A DNA stretch of 64,000 bases from Vibrio cincinnatiensis DSM 19608. GTDB lineage: Bacteria > Pseudomonadota > Gammaproteobacteria > Enterobacterales > Vibrionaceae. Below are positions 58,669 through 64,000 of this stretch, one piece after another (the stretch's first letter is position 1; each line of letters opens with the position of its first letter). Both the position numbers and the translations under genes were made by a program. The notes under the pieces are model-generated. The model ran no database searches, was not told where the DNA came from, and worked only from the letters and a program-made list of their open reading frames with translations. The stretch covers positions 124,001-188,000 of the forward strand of contig NZ_FUXB01000002.1 in assembly GCF_900167345.1 (NCBI RefSeq), in the 5' to 3' direction.

Positions 58669-59609
58669 GAATGCTTCCCTTTTGATTTAAGGCGCGGGTC
58701 AACAACCGTATGTAAAATATCAATCACTAAGTTAGAAAGGACGAACAAGCTGCCCATGACTAAAATATAAGCCTGAATAATCGGGTAATCTCGGTTGAAT
58801 ATGGCTGACAAAGCGAGCCGCCCTAGCCCAGGTATCGCAAAGATACTTTCAATCACCACCGTGCCTGCAATTAATCGAACGATCCCAATACCTAATGCGG
58901 TCATTGAGGTTTGTAGGGAGTTTTTCAATAAATGCTTCCACACCACGCGAGTTTCAGAAATGCCTCGCGCTCGAGCATAAATCACATAATTATCATTCAT
59001 AGACTCTAACATCGAATTACGAATCAAGCGGATATACGTCGCCACATACGCCATACATAAGGTTACCGATGGCAAAATGAAATGACGAAAAGTCGATGCT
59101 CCACTACTGGGTAACCAGTACATATAAATGGAGAAAAACCAAATTAAAATAAAAGCCAGCCAAAAGTTGGGCATCGCTGTACTCGCAAAAATGAACAGGC
59201 GCACCACACGATCAAACCAATGGTCTTTGTGCACGGCGCTCAGCACACCAATGGGAATACTGACACAGATAAGAAAAACCAAAGATAAACTCGCCAATTT
59301 CAATGTATAAGGAAAACTGCGAGCTAACTCATCAAAAACGCTTCGATTCGTATTGGTGTACGACACACCAAAGTCACCTTGTAATGATGCGCCTAACCAA
59401 TGACCATAACGGACTAAAAACGGACGATCCAACCCAAGTTTTTGACGAATTTCTTCTATCGCTTCAGGGCTTGGGGTTGTGTCATTCACACGCAGTGCTA
59501 CTTCAGCAGGATCGGCAGGAATGATATTGACTAAGGCAAAAGCGATAAAAGAGACAAAAAATAGTGTCACCATTGCACTCAATAGCCGCTGAATAATGTA
59601 TTTCGCCAT
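58665..59609 (-). CDS. nikB: Nickel/peptide ABC importer permease NikB
   Basis: Permease of 314 residues, exactly the length of E. coli NikB. The first helix and SFIAFALVNIIPADPAEVAL open the protein. TAMPNFWLAFILI and ESIFAIPGLGRLALSAIFNRDYPIIQ match the NikB consensus well. It is separated from nikA by 95 bp containing a hairpin and overlaps nikC by 4 bp. Confidence 0.88.
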   Translation of the reverse strand: MAKYIIQRLLSAMVTLFFVSFIAFALVNIIPADPAEVALRVNDTTPSPEAIEEIRQKLGLDRPFLVRYGHWLGASLQGDFGVSYTNTNRSVFDELARSFPYTLKLASLSLVFLICVSIPIGVLSAVHKDHWFDRVVRLFIFASTAMPNFWLAFILIWFFSIYMYWLPSSGASTFRHFILPSVTLCMAYVATYIRLIRNSMLESMNDNYVIYARARGISETRVVWKHLLKNSLQTSMTALGIGIVRLIAGTVVIESIFAIPGLGRLALSAIFNRDYPIIQAYILVMGSLFVLSNLVIDILHTVVDPRLKSKGKHS

Positions 59610-59642
59610 GCAGATACATTCTCAAAAAACAGTAAATAAAAA

Positions 59643-59669
59643 GACTGACACGTAAGGTCAATGTCAGTC
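59643..59669 (-). other. Intercistronic hairpin between nikA and nikB
   Basis: A perfect 8-bp inverted repeat GACTGACA/TGTCAGTC (59643-59650 with 59662-59669), 11-nt loop, in the 95-bp gap. No T-run. Such hairpins after a binding-protein gene often protect its message and lower expression of the permease genes. Confidence 0.6.
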
Positions 59670-59704
59670 GTCATACGATTAAAAGATGGCAGATGAAAAA
59701 GTGT

Positions 59705-61291
59705 TCACCGAACCGACATACGCTGAAATGGGATTTCGAACTGAGAAGGGTTAAATCCCACATGTTGAACACGTCGGTTAAAGATCGCCCGATTTTGCTC
59801 GTAAGTAATTGGAATATAAATTGCCTGTTCATGTAGCGTTTTTAGAACATAGGTGTAATGTGCTTGACGCTCTGCTTCATCGATCGCTTCAAGCGCAGCC
59901 AAAATATGGTTATCGATTGCTGCTTTTTCAGGCATTCCCTGTTGAGCCGCATAATCACCATAAACCGGCTTACGCATTCCCCCTAAGAAAGATTGAGGAT
60001 CGTAAGGCGTTCCCCAAGAGATGTTAAATGACAAATCAAAATCACCTTGTTTCAGACGATCACGGTGAGCTTGCTCTTCTTCCCCCACCAAGTTCATTTT
60101 CAATCCCACTTTCGACCATTCGCTTTGTAAATATTGTGCAATGGTGCGTTCAACCACTTTATCACTGTCATAAGAAAGCGTAATTTCAAAAGGCTTACCA
60201 TTTAACTGACGAATTTGTCCTTCTTTTTTCCACCCAGCTTCATCCAGTAATTTTTCCGCTAAAGCAACATCATAGTGATAGGGAGCCAATTCAATATTGG
60301 CATAAGGTACATTCTTCGCTAACAACGTATCCGCGGGTTTTTCTAGGCCAAGCATAATACGGTCGGCAATTATCGCTTTATTTGTTAAGTGGCTCAGTGC
60401 TTGACGTACACGTGTATCATTAAGATTTTCACTTTTCGAATTTAAGATCAACATGCGGGTAGAGACAGGCTCAGAAAGCGCAGTAGCAAAACGTTTATCT
60501 TTTTCAAACTGTTGATACGCCTGAGCCGAGACCAACTGCAACCCATAGACCATGTCAATTTCACCATTACGAAGAGAAAGTAAGCGTGATTGATTATCAG
60601 GAATAACTTTAGCTACGATTTTTTCAATTTGAGGCTTCTCACCCCAGTAATGATCATTACGCTCAAATATTGCACGTTGGTCGATAACATTATCCGTTAA
60701 TACATAGCTGCCAGTGCCCACATAACACAGGGTTCCATTTTTAGTCGTGCCCTCTTTAAAACATTTCGGCGAAAGAAAACGAAACGGGCGAGTCACACCT
60801 AATTCAACAAGAAAGGGATAGTAGGATTGAGCAAACTCCACTTCAACCGTATGGGAATCCAGCACCCGAACACTCTGTTTTCCCGAATTTTCTACCTCGA
60901 CCATAAGACGAATGGATTCAAGCCATGTATGACGATTTGCGTTATCGAGTAATGAATCGAAATTGGCTTTAACAACATGGGCATCAAATGGAGTGCCATC
61001 AGAAAAAGTTACATCATCACGCAGTGTAAAGGTATACACTTTCCCCTCTTTCGAGGTTGTCCAACTCGTTGCGAGCCAAGGCTCAAGAACCCCATTCTCA
61101 CCAAGATGAATAAGCCCTTCAAAAATAAGATTTTGTGCAAAAATTTCGCCGCCATAAAGGTGCGGGTTAAGGTCCCTAATATCACGGTAGTTAGCGAACG
61201 TAAGTATATTCTCATTCGCAAAGGTATTTTGAAGCGGAAGAACCGCAGAGACGGCCATGAGAAGAGCAGCGGTCAACGTTTTAGACGACAT
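59705..61291 (-). CDS. nikA: NikA-like periplasmic metal/peptide-binding protein
   Basis: Binding protein of 528 residues. The start at 61291 has AGAAGG seven bases upstream and opens a signal peptide ending TFA; the ATG at 61321 has no site. Similarity to E. coli NikA is strong: LNPHLY, FTLRDDVTFSDGTPFDAHVVKANFDS, RPFRF, YWGEKP, WGTPYDP. From memory of NikA, the pocket residues Arg97, Trp100, Arg137, Trp398 and Tyr402 correspond to Arg120, Trp123, Arg171, Trp426 and Tyr430 here, all kept. The Ni-ligand His416 corresponds to Tyr444. The pocket may thus hold a different metal chelate. A strong Fur box (61389-61407) lies 98 bp upstream of the start codon. Confidence 0.85.
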   Translation of the reverse strand: MSSKTLTAALLMAVSAVLPLQNTFANENILTFANYRDIRDLNPHLYGGEIFAQNLIFEGLIHLGENGVLEPWLATSWTTSKEGKVYTFTLRDDVTFSDGTPFDAHVVKANFDSLLDNANRHTWLESIRLMVEVENSGKQSVRVLDSHTVEVEFAQSYYPFLVELGVTRPFRFLSPKCFKEGTTKNGTLCYVGTGSYVLTDNVIDQRAIFERNDHYWGEKPQIEKIVAKVIPDNQSRLLSLRNGEIDMVYGLQLVSAQAYQQFEKDKRFATALSEPVSTRMLILNSKSENLNDTRVRQALSHLTNKAIIADRIMLGLEKPADTLLAKNVPYANIELAPYHYDVALAEKLLDEAGWKKEGQIRQLNGKPFEITLSYDSDKVVERTIAQYLQSEWSKVGLKMNLVGEEEQAHRDRLKQGDFDLSFNISWGTPYDPQSFLGGMRKPVYGDYAAQQGMPEKAAIDNHILAALEAIDEAERQAHYTYVLKTLHEQAIYIPITYEQNRAIFNRRVQHVGFNPSQFEIPFQRMSVR

Positions 61292-61388
61292 AGATAAACC
61301 TTCTATCAATAAACAATTCATTCATACATCGAAAAAATATAACACTAAAGTTCATGCTATTTATTTACCTAGATCAAAGAATTTGAAT

Positions 61389-61407
61389 GATAATGAAAAT
61401 AATTCTC
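61389..61407. promoter_or_regulatory. Fur box upstream of nikA
   Basis: GATAATGAAAATAATTCTC matches the 19-bp Fur consensus at 16 positions, the best in the window. It lies in the nikA promoter region. Confidence 0.85.
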
Positions 61408-61475
61408 ATATACAAGATGCATATTTTGCTCAGGAAAACGTTAAATAGGGGCGAGATGGCTCACTCTGATTGAGC

Positions 61476-61517
61476 CTGAACATTGAAACGCCCTTTTTGA
61501 GGGGCTTCAATGTTCAG
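61476..61517 (-). terminator. Long hairpin after tctA
   Basis: Outer arms 61476-61487 and 61506-61517 pair perfectly over 12 bp, with an inner GCCC/GGGC pair and a small bulge. It lies 40 bp past the tctA stop on the minus strand. No T-run follows, so it may be a terminator helped by other factors. Confidence 0.65.
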
Positions 61518-61556
61518 CACAGAAACGTCCGCTAGCGATTCACTAAAAAGAACCGA

Positions 61557-63056
61557 TCATTTTTTAGACTGGCGAAAGGATTTGATAATTGAACGAATTT
61601 GTACAAATACGACCAAGAAGAAAAATGAGGCCAATACCATAGAGACCGGACGTTCAACGAATGCAAGTAGATGACCATCCGACTTAATCATTGAAGAGAG
61701 TAAATTTTTCTCCAACATCGGACCAAGTATCATGCCCAGAATAATAGGAGAAATCGGGTATTCTGCCCGTTGTAATAAATACCCCACCACACCCATACTC
61801 AACATGACAACAATCGATGAAAGTGAGTTGTCAATAGCAAATGACCCGACTGTACTGAAAATAATAATAATCGGATATAGAATGGCTTTATCAATAAAAA
61901 TAATTCGTTTAATAAAATTGACAACGATGGTCGCCAAAGGGATAAGCATCAAGTTAGCAATAAAAAACAAGATGAATACGGCATATAACTTTTCTGGTTG
62001 AAATAGAAATAGCGTCGGCCCGGGATTCATATCCTTCATATAGAGTACACCAATAATGATAGCCGCGGCCGAATCCCCAGGAATACCAAAGACTAAAGAA
62101 GGAATCCAACTTCCGGCCAAACTGGCATTATTGCTTGATGAGGAATCAATAATCGCCTCTTCTGAACCTTTTCCATATTTTTCCGGTGTCTTAGAAAATT
62201 TTTGAGACAAGGCGTAAGAAATCCAAGCCGCAATATCTGCGCCTGCTCCCGGTAACGCTCCGATAAGCGTACCTAAAATACTACTGCGACCGATATTAAA
62301 TTTGTATCGCCATAGTGTTCTCGGAACCCCTTTAAATAAATTAAAGCTCGATTGCGTTGGGATCACATCTTGTTTTCTGGTCGTGATCTTACCTGCATAA
62401 TATTCAATAGCACCCGATATGGCGAATAAACCAATCATTGCCGGAATAAAGCTGATTCCCTGCAACATACTCACCTGACCAAAAGTAAAACGCGGTACAC
62501 CTGTAATTTGATCGTAACCAATGCAAGCCAGTAGCAAACCTAAACAGAGTGTCACCATCCCTTTTAAAGGGTACTTCCCCACCACTAACGTTGCACAGGT
62601 CAACCCCAGTAAAGAGAGCCAAGTATATTCATAGGAACTGAACTTCAATGCAAATCTCGCTAAAACAGGAGCCGCGAGCATAAGAATTAAGGCACCAATA
62701 AGGCCACCAATCACTGAACTGGTTAAACCAATTCCTAATACACGGTTTAATTTACCTTGCTTAACAAGCTCATTGGAATCCGCCACATACGCTGCCGAAG
62801 CAGGTGTCCCTGGAATTCTCAGCAAAGCTCCGGGAATATCTCCAGCATAGATGGATGAGGCACCAATAGAGATCATAAGAGCAAGCGCTGGAATGGGGTC
62901 CATAAAAAAGGTAAATGGAACCATAAGCGCAATCGCCATTGTGGCCGTTAAACCGGGAATAGAACCCACAACCAACCCAAAAAGACCAGCGGCAGTCACG
63001 GCTAAAATGGCATTTAAGTCAATATATTGTAACGCTTCTACTAAAACAGACATCAT
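61557..63056 (-). CDS. tctA: Tripartite tricarboxylate transporter TctA subunit
   Basis: Large membrane subunit of a TTT-family carboxylate importer, 499 residues with about twelve helices. Family motifs are GLVVGSIPGLTATMAIALMVPFTF near the N-terminus, IPGTPASAAYV and the second-half repeat GALPGAGADIAAWISYALSQKF. Two adjacent ATGs follow AGGAG; the second (63053) has the better spacing. tctB lies 9 bp upstream. Substrate (citrate or another carboxylate) is set by TctC and cannot be read here. Confidence 0.93.
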   Translation of the reverse strand: MMSVLVEALQYIDLNAILAVTAAGLFGLVVGSIPGLTATMAIALMVPFTFFMDPIPALALMISIGASSIYAGDIPGALLRIPGTPASAAYVADSNELVKQGKLNRVLGIGLTSSVIGGLIGALILMLAAPVLARFALKFSSYEYTWLSLLGLTCATLVVGKYPLKGMVTLCLGLLLACIGYDQITGVPRFTFGQVSMLQGISFIPAMIGLFAISGAIEYYAGKITTRKQDVIPTQSSFNLFKGVPRTLWRYKFNIGRSSILGTLIGALPGAGADIAAWISYALSQKFSKTPEKYGKGSEEAIIDSSSSNNASLAGSWIPSLVFGIPGDSAAAIIIGVLYMKDMNPGPTLFLFQPEKLYAVFILFFIANLMLIPLATIVVNFIKRIIFIDKAILYPIIIIFSTVGSFAIDNSLSSIVVMLSMGVVGYLLQRAEYPISPIILGMILGPMLEKNLLSSMIKSDGHLLAFVERPVSMVLASFFFLVVFVQIRSIIKSFRQSKK

Positions 63057-63065
63057 CAGCTCCTA

Positions 63066-63500
63066 TCACCACATACCATCAGGTAAGGCCACCATGAGAA
63101 TATGGCCGAAGATATAATAAATAATCCCTGAGGCTAAAACGGAGTACACGACATTCATAAAAACAGATTTAGGGTTGCGTAAACTCATTAAGCTAAATAG
63201 TAATATTCCCGCACAGATTAAAAATCCCAGATATGAAATGAATATTATGAATAATCCAATTGATACGATAATAAGTAATACAGCAAATATTTCTAGCTGA
63301 CTAAATGCCAAGTTTTCTCGTTTTTGACGAAGATGAACGATGCCATCCAACACGGTGAACACCAGTAAAAATGCACTAAGAATCGTTGGCATATAACCAG
63401 CACCATAGGCACTCACTCCACCATACTGACTAAGACTTGTCACTAGGATAAGTAGAGAGAAAGTTCCAATAATAAATTGGGAGAGAGGTAAGAAACGCAT
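63066..63500 (-). CDS. tctB: Tripartite tricarboxylate transporter TctB subunit
   Basis: Small membrane subunit of 144 residues with four helices and a variable sequence, as usual for TctB. The start at 63500 has GTAGG six bases upstream and opens MRFLPLSQFIIG; the longer frame from 63548 has no ribosome-binding site. It lies between tctC and tctA in the standard order. Confidence 0.88.
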   Translation of the reverse strand: MRFLPLSQFIIGTFSLLILVTSLSQYGGVSAYGAGYMPTILSAFLLVFTVLDGIVHLRQKRENLAFSQLEIFAVLLIIVSIGLFIIFISYLGFLICAGILLFSLMSLRNPKSVFMNVVYSVLASGIIYYIFGHILMVALPDGMW

Positions 63501-63598
63501 AATATACCTACTTGCTCTAGAAGATGAATATTCATGACCGATCGCCATGGACTAAAAAAGTAGAGAGAAGACAAAAACACTTGTCTTCTCTTATTTCT

Positions 63599-64000
63599 CT
63601 AATTTTTTAATTTATCGATGAGTTTTCCATATTTTTCATCTTCAGATTTCATAAAGTCACCCAACTCATTACCAAATAATGGATACACTTCAAAACCTTG
63701 TTTAGTCGCAAAACTTTGCAATTTTCCTTCCTCAAACACTTTTTGCATCGTAGCAATTAATTTATCTTGAATGTCTTTAGGAATTCCCGCAGGTGCAACT
63801 AAAGTATTCCAAGTAGCAAAACTGTATTCATAGGGAGTTACTTGTTGGAATACGGGAATATCTTTGTAAAGACCCACGTTCGTTTCAGCCATTGTGGCTA
63901 AGTTTTTAACCATACCGGCTTCAACCATGCTTTTTGCTTCACCCGGTGAAGAAGTTGTAAAATCAATCCCACCTGAGACTAATTCCATTAATGCCGAACT
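63599..64000 (-). CDS. tctC: TctC-type periplasmic binding protein (3' part only)
   Basis: C-terminal 133 residues of a Bug/TctC solute-binding protein; the 5' part lies beyond the right edge and the frame is open to base 64000. Visible family features are the ALMELVSGGIDFTTSSPGEAKSMVEAG region and the run WNTLVAPAGIPKDIQDKL common to TctC proteins. It precedes tctB and tctA on the same strand, completing the importer. Confidence 0.88.
   Translation of the reverse strand, partial: SSALMELVSGGIDFTTSSPGEAKSMVEAGMVKNLATMAETNVGLYKDIPVFQQVTPYEYSFATWNTLVAPAGIPKDIQDKLIATMQKVFEEGKLQSFATKQGFEVYPLFGNELGDFMKSEDEKYGKLIDKLKN

Noticed and set aside
61292..61321. Longer NikA start at 61321
   Set aside because: No ribosome-binding site precedes it, while AGAAGG precedes the ATG at 61291, which also opens a normal signal peptide.

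Overview
The window reads as a chromosomal segment of a Vibrio-type gammaproteobacterium. The reasons are the gene families present: a Vibrio-like scr sucrose regulon, a VceCAB/VceR-type efflux locus, NikABCDE and TctABC importers, a cytoplasmic maltodextrin glucosidase and a Tad pilus cluster. The sequence is moderate in GC with local AT-rich gaps. I found no rRNA, tRNA, CRISPR array, insertion sequence or integrase. The assignment to genus is an inference; no marker gene is present.

Layout. 1-6880: a sucrose regulon (fructokinase fragment, ScrY-type porin, sucrose-6-phosphate hydrolase, LacI-type repressor, PTS EIIBC) with three near-identical operators. 6879-14516: a leftward five-gene operon encoding an outer-membrane factor, a periplasmic adaptor, an RND pump, a response regulator and a histidine kinase. 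14646-17772: a TonB-dependent siderophore receptor and an AraC/GyrI-like regulator, each with a Fur-box-like site upstream. 17926-22847: a VceCAB-like MFS tripartite pump with a divergent TetR repressor and a 28-bp nested palindrome between them. 23092-27743: a peptide/nickel-type ABC importer with a fused double ATPase and a Fur-like box. 27780-28814: a TPP riboswitch and thiD. 28974-30463: a pirin and an unknown membrane protein. 30492-37828: a copper-export operon behind a textbook CueR-type promoter (small His/Cys-rich protein, CusC, CusB, CusA, cupredoxin). 37884-40877: a TpsB-type outer-membrane transporter and a lipoprotein. 41428-50353: a compact Tad (Flp) pilus operon. 50543-54208: two GH13 enzymes, the second being MalZ. 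54486-56090: a chemoreceptor. 56259-61291: a NikABCDE-type importer with a strong Fur box. 61557-64000: TctA, TctB and the 3' end of TctC.

Themes. The genes deal with carbon scavenging (sucrose, maltodextrin, tricarboxylates), metal homeostasis (siderophore uptake, two Fur-linked nickel/peptide-type importers, copper export), multidrug efflux and surface attachment. Tight overlaps between stop and start codons are frequent and define most operons. The most interesting items are: the CusB protein carrying two C-terminal CusF-like domains, one of which has lost its methionine ligands; the Fur-linked NikA homologue whose metal-binding histidine position is tyrosine; the TpsB plus lipoprotein pair without a visible TpsA, divergent from a Tad locus that lacks tadZ; and the set of operator sites that can be read directly.
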